Source of the DNA: Ustilago trichophora
Lineage: Eukaryota; Basidiomycota; Ustilaginomycetes; Ustilaginales; Ustilaginaceae
Assembly: GCA_900323505.1 (NCBI GenBank)
Contig: OOIN01000020.1
Location: 186,001-250,000 of the forward strand
Direction: 5' to 3'
Length of the DNA: 64,000 bases
Positions 50,101 through 58,980 of this stretch are shown here, in pieces. The first letter of the stretch is position 1. Every line of letters starts with the position of its first letter. The notes below the pieces were generated by a model. It did not search any database. It saw only the letters and a program-made list of their open reading frames with translations, and was not told the origin of the DNA. The position numbers and the translations under genes are program-made.

Positions 50101-50660
50101 ACCTCTTCGCCAGTCTCTCCGACTCGAGCGCTACCGCTGACGGCAATACGACCTCGAATCCCACCAACACCCTCCCCAGTAGTACCAACTATCTTACTAA
50201 CATGGCCAACCTCGGCTTCAACCCTGCCACTTCTGGAGGAACCCAACTTTCCGTCGCTAAAAACGCAATCTCCCCCGCCAGTCCCAATTTCAACTTTAAC
50301 CCGCACCTCAACAACGCCTATTGGGCACCGGCGGAATTCGTCTTTGACCCTTCCTCCGCCACTTCTTCGGTCAATGCAGCCGATGGTGGTGCTTCAGGGT
50401 CGAACAATGCAGCGGGGATGTTTGCCACTCGACTGGATCCAAGCATGTTGGATGGGATTCCAGGAGCGCCTTTGGATTTCGCAAATTGGGATGCCTACTT
50501 TAGTAGGATCAACAATGGTTCGAGCGAACCGAGTGTGGTATCAACGCAACAGCAGAGTGCGGGGCAGGATGGAGCGGATAGAGCGGGTCCAGATGGGTCT
50601 GGATTTGCAAGTACCGCGTTCGGAATCGAGGCCCAGATGATGGACGCTGGTCGTTTTTAA
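47121..50660 (+). CDS. Zn2Cys6 transcription factor with fungal-specific TF domain
   Basis: A 1179-residue protein. The zinc cluster lies at about residues 96-138: ACDSCRRKKIRC, then a 21-residue loop (Asn/Gly-rich), then CAHCRQYGFEC, followed by FFLPITETRFKKK. A polyglutamine/His region is at about 245-290. The middle-homology (Fungal_trans) region runs from about 380 to 640 with KLVNTYFEKIATLFPVVTKSEF, LLLYAICGVSALS, MAQDLGLHRDASG and RIWGCCVTADRL. The C-terminal third is Ser/Ala-rich with acidic patches, as in activation domains. Such proteins regulate carbon, nitrogen or stress genes; the ortholog is not recognised. The start at 47121 is the first in-frame ATG (CAGGATGAG) after a long pyrimidine-rich leader. 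No introns are visible. Confidence 0.85.
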   Translation: MSDSIGTNPATDATVPTPSSSTGTPNSRGTKRKDSDMEPALKTEHSPSHAPHITHESPVNYATDAANGKDPTATAKSTPGSAEKPSGKRIKTARACDSCRRKKIRCDVIDDGGPPLGSINNGNGGLVCAHCRQYGFECTFFLPITETRFKKKYQREAEEAAAAAAAVAAASGANGMVPGQMPMHAGAYAAGHPAYPGMMVAQPFMGALHNPAGFHAMQTGLAQQGWGARAMPQHAQSFPSTAAQQQQQQQQQVGALQQQQQQQQLQHSNSAPNVPTLPQQQQQQPRSPSRTPPPDTRVLGPTSIAYIVHSTAFIPGAAIEAHDIKHNQTFEVGASGDGIIRFHRARRDATGSEANKTATSAEADEEEVTRIPESIKGRLAGDVAEKLVNTYFEKIATLFPVVTKSEFLHLSPTPPLLLYAICGVSALSRHVPKEVLGAVKMTINALFRENDFLSSSNSVTVRALLVMSLHADLHGPAALQSGTRCWNRTGAAIRMAQDLGLHRDASGKDEFSHDAFFLEQKRRIWGCCVTADRLQSISLGHPMMIDLTDCDVRLPSPYEILRSSNDLPSDPSTDRPFAYNTEMLKLTILFGRVMKTIYSPTGLMNATDEEILSLLRDIDAWKAALPEELVFKGADSSAPAGILHVGFACLMMLFFRVFMRISYICPTHLKFSLTIERMSSLIQYSTEAISWVEKNDFYLDTMQIVSYCLVSCATVQYHAFIRRGDQNAQAQLRKLNDIMGRYRRENHEPDDISMRGKAASVISLLCDSAVGVYANTPSNGTLNPTAGVTNRKSRENVRGIVFKPDASRPGGGVYVAADQRLVLRDLPKGTIIMSETQDGSRIPALVRTGNDQNGGWQTYEQYRAALGLSTGNGTQDSFAAALANGGFAMLNSVSSSALASNAGLDASASATSSQPAGSSALTSSAAAFASSVPASGNGIATMGEDSTLNLTHLGGDVYQDAEGQPVTRSGTRLLTMVPIQPDAMGASNAFLDSNLFASLSDSSATADGNTTSNPTNTLPSSTNYLTNMANLGFNPATSGGTQLSVAKNAISPASPNFNFNPHLNNAYWAPAEFVFDPSSATSSVNAADGGASGSNNAAGMFATRLDPSMLDGIPGAPLDFANWDAYFSRINNGSSEPSVVSTQQQSAGQDGADRAGPDGSGFASTAFGIEAQMMDAGRF

Positions 50661-50851
50661 TCTCTCTCGCTCTTTTGTATATGGATAAAAGATCGTAGAA
50701 GCGGGCCCGCGCGGTATAGAACGAGCTGGGCCGGTTGTTTTTGTAGATCATACCCAACCGCATCTAGATTAATTTTTACATGAGATTACTCTACTGAATC
50801 TGTGCGAGATGCCTGATTGTCCGAATGCGTGGAAGGTAAGAGAGGCAGGGG
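50661..50851. other. convergent 3' region
   Basis: A short gap between the stop codons of two convergent genes, A+T-richer than its surroundings. Nothing else is seen. Confidence 0.5.
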
Positions 50852-51712
50852 TTAGAGGACGTTCTTTATATCCCTAACTACCCTCTTTGTTCCTTTCACG
50901 AGTTGTTCTACTCTATGAAAATGGCCCGAATCGCCCTTTATGTACGCCGTCTTTTGGTGACACTGACATGTGCAACCTTCTTCTGCGTTCACCTTTGCAT
51001 TCTCGTTACCTAAGGTGACGGCGTAACATTTACAACTACATTGCTCATGCTCTTGGTTTAGCTTGGCAAGCAGATCTGGAGCGGAACAGCAGTGGATGAG
51101 TGCGTTTGTTTGATGAGCATGGTTTTGACCACATGGATGATCGGGTATGCGCTGCATGGCAGATATGCTAGGGTTGGAAGAGAATGGTTCACCCGTAGAT
51201 GTGAGCTGGATGGGTAAGGTTGATGCTCGGCGGATTGTTTTCGTCGTTTCTGGGTCATTTGCTGTCACTGTAGGAGTAGTGGAGGTTGGAGTGGATGTTG
51301 GCTTGCCACTGACATAGTTGAAAGTAGCGCTGGCATTGTCGGTGATAGCGTGAGCTGCAGAGGTGGCTAAAGCTGAAGCTGTCTCTGTGACAGAGTCGAT
51401 TGCTGCATCGCGAAGCGAAGCTGCCCTGCCGAGGACTACGTTAGAGATGCTTCCCAGAAGAGTTTCTTCACCCTTCGATACTTCCTTGGCCTCCTCTGAG
51501 GATTTCGAGCTTGAAGCTGAGCCTTCAGCATCGGAAACAGAAATCGTGGAGCTGGAGCTGATCGCTGAAACAGCAACAGAGCCGAGACTAACAACAGCGC
51601 TCCCAAGCAAGCTCAACGCAGACACGCCGATGGAGGCCACTGACGCACCAGCAGGCTGTGGCTCTTCGGGTGGTGGAGGCAAGGGAAGCTCGTCGGTTTT
51701 GCTGTTTGACAT
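50852..51712 (-). CDS. hypothetical protein with C-terminal Cys/His cluster
   Basis: A 286-residue protein from the ATG at 51712 (MSNSKTDELPLPPPPEEPQP). The frame is open upstream only to a GTG, so an upstream exon cannot be excluded. A hydrophobic Ala/Ser/Val stretch at about residues 23-50 could be a membrane segment. A Ser/Thr/Ala-rich middle with amphipathic helices follows. The C-terminal 90 residues carry a compact set of cysteines and histidines: HPCGQNHAHQ, LIHCCSAPDLL, EQCSCKCYAV and GCTCQCHQK, which could bind metal. The tail is basic. I do not recognise a family. Confidence 0.6.
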   Translation of the reverse strand: MSNSKTDELPLPPPPEEPQPAGASVASIGVSALSLLGSAVVSLGSVAVSAISSSSTISVSDAEGSASSSKSSEEAKEVSKGEETLLGSISNVVLGRAASLRDAAIDSVTETASALATSAAHAITDNASATFNYVSGKPTSTPTSTTPTVTANDPETTKTIRRASTLPIQLTSTGEPFSSNPSISAMQRIPDHPCGQNHAHQTNALIHCCSAPDLLAKLNQEHEQCSCKCYAVTLGNENAKVNAEEGCTCQCHQKTAYIKGDSGHFHRVEQLVKGTKRVVRDIKNVL

Positions 51713-52646
51713 GTTGCGATGCGAGAGATCGAGACCAAGGTTGGGGCTCAGGAGGACTGCTTTGCGCGAGACAAAGGATGGCGAGGTCGGCCGCGGTGGT
51801 GGTGGTTTTGTGTTGGTTACTGGCGGTGGTGGCTGTGGGTCCTTCGACACCGGCGCTGAGAGATGCCACGAGGCAAGAGTATGTCAGATCAACAGTGGCG
51901 ACTGGACGAATTGAAGGCTGAGGTGCATATATGCTCACCAGGAGGGCCAAACAGCCTAAGGGAGGTGCTACTTGCCAAGTCTGCGATCAAGCTCATCTTG
52001 TGCTACTAATTCCGGCCAGCTGTGATTTGCTCTTGACAATGGTAAGGCCCTTCATATAGCTATGCCAGAAATGTGGGAAGGAAGAAGCATGTCGAGGATC
52101 CTCTGCAAGCAGTGTCGGATGGTTGGGTGGGCAAGCGACTGTAACTACTGTACCCTGATATGAAGTGGGATCAGGGGGATGCATGTTTCAGGAGGTGTTG
52201 ATGTGTTGTTCTCTGCCCCTTTTTAGGCGTAATTTGGTGCTGCACGGTGACGCCAAACCGCGACTTTAAATCACCTTTGGACTGCAAGAATGATGGTCTA
52301 ACATCATGAAACTGAGCGCCGGGTTGATGGGCGAGCGCATGGACTTGACAGTAGCAGCCACGACGCTTTTGGATCTCAGCCCACATGGCTTTTCTCAAAA
52401 AGACAAGTGTGGAGGAGGCTCGACGAGGCTCGACGATTAACGCAATCACTCAGTAACTGACTGAGCCTCTTGTCTTGTCGACCTTCACTCTAATCACTCA
52501 TCTTCCTTCTCTTCGAACTCAACTCTCATCAAAGCGGCAAGAGCTTCGCAACTTTCACATACATCATGGCTGCGAGGTAATTGCCAGAACAGCGACCCAA
52601 ATCCACGGCTTTTTCGGCACCACCAGCTACCCTCCAACGGCCCACC
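51713..52646. other. divergent intergenic region
   Basis: 0.93 kb between two divergent starts, no gene supported. GGTGGT-rich sequence near 51800-51840 belongs to the leader of the minus-strand gene. A four-codon upstream ORF lies close to the plus-strand gene. Confidence 0.5.
52566..52580 (+). other. four-codon upstream ORF
   Basis: ATGGCTGCGAGGTAA starts 81 bases before the ATG of the TMEM184-like gene and closes before it, in the same frame as the main ORF. It could tune initiation if the transcript begins upstream. Confidence 0.4.
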
Positions 52647-55199
52647 ATGCCTATCCTACGAGCAGCCTCCGGGCTAGCTACAAAGCTGCTGCTTGCCAAG
52701 AAATCCGAGCACGAAAGCCCTCAAGGAAGCGGTTCTGGACGATCTCTCCCCCTCCCTCTCCTCGTCGTATCCACCCTGTCCGCCATCTTTGCCTCAATCT
52801 TTTCTGTCTTTCTCATCTGGAAACAGCTCAAAAACTATCGCAAGCCCACCCTCCAACGCTATGTCGTACGTCTTCTGCTCATGGTACCCATTTACTCGAT
52901 CGCCTCAGTCATCTCACTCTACTCGCTACAACTCGCCGACATCATCGACTTGATCCGTGATCTGTACGAGGCGTTTGTCATCTACTGCTTCTTCAATTTG
53001 CTCATCGAATATTTGGGTGGAGAGCGAAGCCTGATCGTACTGCTGCACGGGAGGAGGCCACAGGAGCATATCTTCCCGGGAAACCTCTTCCTCAACGACA
53101 TGGATGCGTCAGACCCGTACACTTTCTTGGCGCTCAAGAGAGGTGTACTGCAGTACGTCCAAGTCAAGCCCGTGCTTGCCGTGGCTACGCTCATTCTTAA
53201 GGCCGCCGGAAAGTACGAAGAGGGTAAAATATCACCGACCAATGGATACACTTGGGTGTCATTCACCTACAACGTTTCGGTCTTTCTCTCACTCTACTGC
53301 CTCGGCATGTTCTGGAAGTGTCTCAATGATGATCTCAAACCCTTCCGCGTCACCTCAAAGTTTCTCTGCATAAAAGGTATCATCTTTTTCTCCTTCTGGC
53401 AAGGCTTGGGTATTTCCATCCTCGTCGCCGCTGGACTCATCAAGAAAGTTGGACCAGTCTACGATCCCGAATACATCTCGATGGCAATTCAGGATTTTAT
53501 GATCTGTCTCGAGATGCCCATCTTTGCCCTTGCCCACGCATACGCCTTTTCGCATACCGACTACATCGACCCTTTTGCGCACTATGCCGCTCGTCTACCC
53601 GTCTACTACGCCTTGCGCGACTGTATCGGCATGTACGATGTCTTCTCTGACAGCCTTACCACTGTCCGTGGCACAGGCTATGTTTACCGAACATTCGAAC
53701 CGAGCGAAGGCGTGATTCACCAACCGCTCGCACGAGAGCGTCGATCCAAAGCAGGCTTGCGTTACACTCAGGGAGGAAAAGGAAAGTACTGGCTACCTCA
53801 ACGAGGTACGGGCGATATCCGTGATGCTACCAGAGGCGCGCGTCACCAAGGGCCGTTGAAGAAGCTACGCCGCTACATCAATGATAAACGAATGCAGCTC
53901 GAGGGACATGCTCCTCTCACAGCGCAGGAGGCCGAAGAAATCATCCACCAAGATCCCGACATGGCTCAAGAAGAAGGCAGCTCGGAACACAGTCCCCTCC
54001 TTCGACACCCCAAAGACGCAGCTCGCAGTGCTGTACGACACGCCGGAGAAGGACTGGACTTCTTTGCCGAGCGGCAGCTGGATTCGGATGAAGAGGCGGA
54101 AGATCTAAAATTCGATAGCCCGGATGAAGATGAGGAGGAGACATATCAGAAATCTCGCACGCTGCACTTTGGTGACTATGCCTATCCGAATATTGATATC
54201 AACAGGGAGGAGGCGAGAAACCAACGCTGGCAGCAGGATGATGAGATTGTGCATAGGAGACGAAGGAAAGGAACAATTTCGAAGAAGGACGAAACGCAGG
54301 CTGGGAAGTTGAAGAAGGGGACAGCAGCGGATGGGGGGGCTGCTGTGAATAGTCCGTCGGGGAGTGGAGGAAAGGCGGCGCAGACTAATGGCATTCTAGG
54401 GTCTGCGGTCAAGGCAAAAGGGAAGGCGAGGCATAAAGCCGATGCTACAGACGTCACGAATTCAACCAAAGCGTGCGGCAAGCAAGATGCAAAGGAAGAC
54501 ACCGACAAGCAGCAGCGCAAGTCTAAATCCCTTTGGTTGTCGTGGGACAAAGAACCGGAAGAATCATCCGAGGCTTCCACCCAGTCCCCGTCTCAAGCAG
54601 CCGGATCTTCACCCAAGTCCAACTCCAAAATCCCTAACCAGAAGTCCAATGGTAGCGCCGAGAACTCGGCCAACGACGGTGAAGAAGCAAGCGAGCCGGA
54701 TCCGTACGGAGCGGTAGACCTGGTAGTCGAGGACTACAAAGCTGAAGAACGCGAGCGCCTCTTGGAGCGACGACGTGGAGATCCAGCCCTTCGAGCAGGT
54801 AAAGGCACACGGATCTTTCGCAAGCAATATCAATCATCCCCCACCGCCTCTGGTACCACGACTCCCACCGGTACCGGACCAACCAATCGTCCAAAACTGA
54901 TAGAACGAGACGGTTCACCATCTACCCCTCTCAATCCTCCCAGTTCCACCTCGGCTAGCATCACAGTTCTTGATCAACCCAAAGAAAAGAAAAAAATTCA
55001 AGTACAACTCGAAGCCTCAACAGCTCACGGTACACCACAAAACAGTGGAGATCAACAAGGTGACGTACTGATCAGCAAGAGAATCGATGTCGATGAGAAT
55101 AAACAGTTCTTAATGGGCAGAGTTCTCAGCCCGGAGCCAAATCATCAAAGTGGTACGGATAGGGTGGATGAGGATGATGGATCCAATCCTTGGGCTTGA
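52647..55199 (+). CDS. TMEM184/DUF300 (organic solute transporter alpha-like) membrane protein
   Basis: An 850-residue protein. Residues about 30-370 carry the DUF300 pattern with about seven membrane helices: FLIWKQLKNYRKPTLQRYVV, VPIYSIASVISLYSLQLADII, YEAFVIYCFFNLLIEYLGGER, LNDMDASDPYTFLALKRGVLQYVQVKP, FKCIKGIIFFSFWQG-type helix (here SKFLCIKGIIFFSFWQGLGI), and QDFMICLEMPIFALAHAYAF. Family members localise to vacuolar, endosomal or plasma membranes, and fungal relatives are poorly characterised. The C-terminal 480 residues are hydrophilic and disordered with acidic, Lys- and Ser-rich stretches. The first ATG in frame is at 52647 (CACCATGC); the frame is open back to a TTG at 52581. No intron is visible. 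Confidence 0.88.
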   Translation: MPILRAASGLATKLLLAKKSEHESPQGSGSGRSLPLPLLVVSTLSAIFASIFSVFLIWKQLKNYRKPTLQRYVVRLLLMVPIYSIASVISLYSLQLADIIDLIRDLYEAFVIYCFFNLLIEYLGGERSLIVLLHGRRPQEHIFPGNLFLNDMDASDPYTFLALKRGVLQYVQVKPVLAVATLILKAAGKYEEGKISPTNGYTWVSFTYNVSVFLSLYCLGMFWKCLNDDLKPFRVTSKFLCIKGIIFFSFWQGLGISILVAAGLIKKVGPVYDPEYISMAIQDFMICLEMPIFALAHAYAFSHTDYIDPFAHYAARLPVYYALRDCIGMYDVFSDSLTTVRGTGYVYRTFEPSEGVIHQPLARERRSKAGLRYTQGGKGKYWLPQRGTGDIRDATRGARHQGPLKKLRRYINDKRMQLEGHAPLTAQEAEEIIHQDPDMAQEEGSSEHSPLLRHPKDAARSAVRHAGEGLDFFAERQLDSDEEAEDLKFDSPDEDEEETYQKSRTLHFGDYAYPNIDINREEARNQRWQQDDEIVHRRRRKGTISKKDETQAGKLKKGTAADGGAAVNSPSGSGGKAAQTNGILGSAVKAKGKARHKADATDVTNSTKACGKQDAKEDTDKQQRKSKSLWLSWDKEPEESSEASTQSPSQAAGSSPKSNSKIPNQKSNGSAENSANDGEEASEPDPYGAVDLVVEDYKAEERERLLERRRGDPALRAGKGTRIFRKQYQSSPTASGTTTPTGTGPTNRPKLIERDGSPSTPLNPPSSTSASITVLDQPKEKKKIQVQLEASTAHGTPQNSGDQQGDVLISKRIDVDENKQFLMGRVLSPEPNHQSGTDRVDEDDGSNPWA

Positions 55200-55651
55200 T
55201 GTCAAAGTTTGATGCTGTTCAAAATGGAAATTTTTCACGGACAAATGCGATATGCGTGTGTATATGTGGATGCGAGCAAGAAGTTGTGTTATTTTTTGTG
55301 TGAGCGTGTCGAGTGTGTATGGTACAACGGACGTAAGAGGTGCGAGTAGCAGCTGTTTACGAATCGAGCAGAGTCGGTGGAGGAGGCTATGTTGAGGATC
55401 CGAAACAATGAGCGAATCTAAAATGCTTTGAACCCAAGTGTTTGAGCATCGTTCGATCCTGCACTGTCAAAAGGCAAGGGGTTCTAGACAGCAGTCCTAT
55501 GCAAGATCCGCAGTATCGAGAACAATCCCGCCACACTGTCATGCAAGCTGTCTGGGTTCCAGCCAGACGCAACACAAAAAGTCTTGCACAGCGATTGGCA
55601 AACCCATTTTTGACAGCGCGTTGCCACCTTGCACTGGAATGCCATCCCATT
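55200..55651. other. convergent 3' region
   Basis: A 0.45-kb gap between convergent genes. A GTGTGT-type stretch follows the TMEM184-like stop. No gene is seen. Confidence 0.5.
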
Positions 55652-56253
55652 TTAAAGGTCATCCAAGTCCTCATCGTCATCCGAATCCTCCTCATCATCA
55701 TCGCTACCTTCCTGGAATTCGATTTCGCCACCCTCCTCTTCGCCAAAGGTGTCGGTTTCGTTGATCTTGGCGCTCTCGGGCAACTCTCCCTGCTGCTTCA
55801 ATGCACGTGCCTCGTCGGCGTTGTACTTTTGAATGACATCGGCTTTGCCATCCTGGAAATCACGGAGGGAGATGAGAATAATATCACCTTGGTTGATCCA
55901 GACTTTCTTACGAAGCTTGCCACGGATGTGTGCAAGACGCTTTTCACCGTCAAAGCATTGTGCTTCCAAACGACCGTTTCCGAGCATCTTGAGGACCTGA
56001 GCGTACTCTACGGAGACCATCAAGAGCCCATGACGAAAGATGTGAAGAATAGTGTCAGCACAAAAAAGATCCTCACATCGTTGTGGAGTCAAAAGAGAGA
56101 GAGAGAGAGAGAGAGAGATAGATAGATAGAGAGGGTTAAAGGAACAGATTACGCACCCTGGCCTTCTTCCTTGAGCACAAGCTCGCGCTTGTCACCAACG
56201 TCGTTCTTTCCACGACGACGGTTCTTGCCACCCTTTCCTTTGTTCTTCGGCAT
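55652..56253 (-). CDS. TIF11: translation initiation factor eIF1A
   Basis: Two exons on the minus strand, 56157-56253 and 55652-56007, code for 150 residues. The 149-bp intron has a GTGCGT donor and CCGTAG acceptor and contains a long GA/GATA microsatellite. The N-terminus [20 protein letters not shown] and the OB-fold blocks [39 protein letters not shown] and [20 protein letters not shown] are diagnostic for eIF1A. The acidic C-terminal tail ([16 protein letters not shown]) is also typical. eIF1A binds the 40S A site and supports scanning and start selection. The length agrees with yeast Tif11 (about 153). Confidence 0.95.
56093..56135. repeat. GA/GATA microsatellite in the eIF1A intron
   Basis: Continuous GA repeats followed by GATA repeats within the intron between the two eIF1A exons. 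On the transcribed strand it is pyrimidine-rich (TC/TATC), close to the donor side. Confidence 0.9.
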
Positions 56254-57286
56254 GGTGTTGTGGATGTGCGTTGGTTGGTTGGATATGTGTATGGAGGTGG
56301 AGAGAAGCAAAGATTGTGTTGGCGTAACTTGAGAGAGGACTCAGGAATCGTGTCAAATGTGCAAGTTGTGCTGCAAAAATAGAAGAATGCACTTTTGCAG
56401 CGCTTGTACAGAGGGTTTGTATTCAGTGACGAAATGCGTCAATTTTGATCAAGAGGGAATTAGGGAATTGTACAAGTACGGTACAGTACTGTACAGTACT
56501 GTACTGTATTTGCGTCAATGAGAAGGAGAAGAGAAATTTTGAAGTGGAATAGGAAAAAGACCGACGCGGAAAGGAAGGCTGCTGTCGCTGCTGCTCGTGT
56601 GAAGAACTGAGCCTTCTGAATGTGCGTAGTCTCCAGACCCTTTGTGTGGAAACAAAGCTGAAGCGATGATGGGACTCAGCCATTGGCTGGACTGTCATGC
56701 TGACAAACTTTAGATTCATCGAGGCTGTCTAGCCCGCCAGATCAAGCTCGGACCAGACTATCTCCTTCAGCATCTTCAGCCATCAATGCAAAACGCCCAC
56801 CATACCAGTGAACATTCATTTTCAATCTTGCGATACAGCCAGCGTCAATTGCAAGAAGAAAGAGCTGGGATGAAGAGGATCAATCACGTGGAAACCACAA
56901 TCTCACATTTTCTTGCAAATAAAATACATGTTCTGAGAAGGAAACGGTTGCGAAGTCATGTCCGAACAAAGCGCACACACTGACGTGGGACCTCTTTCCC
57001 AATTTTCGAGACAGCTGGCGAAACAAGCACAGGCCAGTTTCTTTCTTAGAAGCCACGCAACTTCATCATCACCATCATCACCTCTTTTCGTTTTAACCAC
57101 CTCGTTTGTCCATACCACACCGAACCTTACCAAGCTGAGCTCGCTCATCACTCGCAACATCAGCTATATCCCACAGCAACATAGAGACAGCCTAGGATAT
57201 CTTGCGCTTCCAAGTCGTTTCTGAGAACCGTAGGCTCAAGCTTTTCTCAAACCATTGGAGTATAACTCGATCACTCCTCGGCAACC
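56254..57286. other. divergent promoter region between eIF1A and YIF1-like genes
   Basis: About 1 kb with no supported gene. A pentamer repeat lies at 56481-56508. Short ORFs on both strands lack motifs. Confidence 0.5.
56481..56508. repeat. CAGTA/TACTG pentamer repeat
   Basis: Palindromic GTACAGTACTGTACAGTACT-type array in the eIF1A promoter side. Confidence 0.9.
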
Positions 57287-58513
57287 ATGTATCAACCACA
57301 GGGAGACTATCCGTCACGGTCGCCACCCCCGCTGCAGCATCCCATTCCAACACATCCTCCATTCAAGGTCCCTGACCCGCCCATCTCTCCCAACCCTGTC
57401 CCTCAGGCTTCCGTTACGGATCCACACCTCTCTTCTGCTAATCGAAGGGGAGGACCCGCTGCCAACCTTCAAGCTGCAGCAGGAGGAGGTTATCAGCGCT
57501 TTGCATCTCCACCTATTCAATCTCCACCCAATCAGTCCTATGCTGCCTCCTCGTACGGTCAGCCTGGCGGTCCCAATCAGGGCTACTTTACCGGTGCAGG
57601 CGCTGCCGCTGGTGGTCAGCAGCAAGGCTGGGGCGGATTTCCTGGATTTGGCGGCCAAGGTGGACCTCAGATCATGAACGATGCTACTGCACAGATGGGC
57701 GTCCAATTCGGTCAACACATGGCCGCCGTGGGAGGCGAATACGTCCAGAAGAACTTCAACGCTCTCCTCCCCATGCCCGTTCTCAAGCATTACTTTAACG
57801 TCTCAAACTCGTACGTCCTCCATAAACTGCGCATTGTGCTCTTCCCATGGCGACACAAGCCCTGGTCTCGTGCCCACCGCCACTCGGCAGCTGGAGGTGG
57901 TGTTTCCTCTGCCTACTCTGAGACTCCTTCTGCGGTCAAAACCGCTTCCAGTGGTGCCGAAGGATACCTTCCACCTCGAGACGACGTAAACTCGCCCGAC
58001 CTCTACATCCCCACCATGGCCTTTGTCACATACATCATCCTTACCTCCGTCATTTTGGGCCTTGAATCTCGATTCCACCCCGAAGTTCTCGGTCTGCGCG
58101 CCTCCCGCGCTCTTGCTATCATTCTGGTCGAACTCGCCGCCATCAAATTCGGAACCTACATCCTCAACATCCAAGGCGATCACACTATGATGGATCTGCT
58201 CGCCTATTCCGGTTACAAGTTTGTTGGCACCCTCATCACTCTGCTTGTAGGCCTACTCAAGGTGAGAGGTCTGGTATACTGGAGTGTGTTTTTGTACTGC
58301 TTCGCAGCAAATGCGTTCTTTTTGCTGAGGAGCTTGAGGTACGTAGTGCTGCCAGATCCAAGCTCGCCTTCGAGTCAGACGATTACCCATGCACAGAGGT
58401 CGAGGAGGATTCAATTCTTGTTCTGTATTGCAGTGGTGCAGATCGTTTTTGGTTGGGCCCTGATCATTGGCATCTTTAAGGAGGCGCCGGCGCCAGCAAA
58501 GATCAAGATTTAG
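57287..58513 (+). CDS. YIF1: ER-Golgi vesicle protein Yif1
   Basis: A 408-residue protein. After a Pro/Gly/Gln-rich N-terminus (about 130 residues), the Yif1 core begins: GVQFGQHMAAVGGEYVQKNF, LKHYFNVSNSYVLHKLRIVLFPW and DLYIPTMAFVTYIILTS. About five hydrophobic helices follow, including LAYSGYKFVGTLITLLVG. Yif1 pairs with Yip1 and works in ER-to-Golgi transport and COPII vesicle fusion. The ATG at 57287 (CAACCATGT) directly begins the ORF. No introns are visible. An insertion of about 25 residues between the FPW motif and DLYIP is variable. Confidence 0.92.
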   Translation: MYQPQGDYPSRSPPPLQHPIPTHPPFKVPDPPISPNPVPQASVTDPHLSSANRRGGPAANLQAAAGGGYQRFASPPIQSPPNQSYAASSYGQPGGPNQGYFTGAGAAAGGQQQGWGGFPGFGGQGGPQIMNDATAQMGVQFGQHMAAVGGEYVQKNFNALLPMPVLKHYFNVSNSYVLHKLRIVLFPWRHKPWSRAHRHSAAGGGVSSAYSETPSAVKTASSGAEGYLPPRDDVNSPDLYIPTMAFVTYIILTSVILGLESRFHPEVLGLRASRALAIILVELAAIKFGTYILNIQGDHTMMDLLAYSGYKFVGTLITLLVGLLKVRGLVYWSVFLYCFAANAFFLLRSLRYVVLPDPSSPSSQTITHAQRSRRIQFLFCIAVVQIVFGWALIIGIFKEAPAPAKIKI

Positions 58514-58980
58514 CCAGAGGATGAGCCTCGGTCTTCTGTACTTGAGGTTTGCTGCGTTGTGTACTGCAATGCTAATGCAAATCTTTTATTCATGGAATTC
58601 TTACCTGATCCTGTCTGAGGGCGTGTATGTGAATGTATAGGCGAAGGGATGACGTCGCTTATGTATGCTTCGACATTGCTACCGGTGCGCACGATTGCAT
58701 TTCAAGCGATACAATCACAACCTTGTCATCTGGGAGCCCGCTGAGAGGAGCTCTTACTCCCACCGGGGTCGCAAAGCACTTAAGGCTGAACCCGTCACAT
58801 CCTGGTTCATAACTCAACACACAGCATTGATTCTCAACTGGCACACTTCCTAACAAGCGTAGCATCTCCAGTGTAGCAATCAGAGTTTGTTCAGTGCAAA
58901 TTCACATTCTTTCTCTTGAATTCAAGAGAGAGGAATGCGATGATAACGAGGTGTGTGAATGGGTTTGATAAAGGATAGGT
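58514..58980. other. convergent 3' region between YIF1 and QCR7 genes
   Basis: 0.47 kb, no supported gene. Short ORFs overlap on both strands without motifs. Confidence 0.5.
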
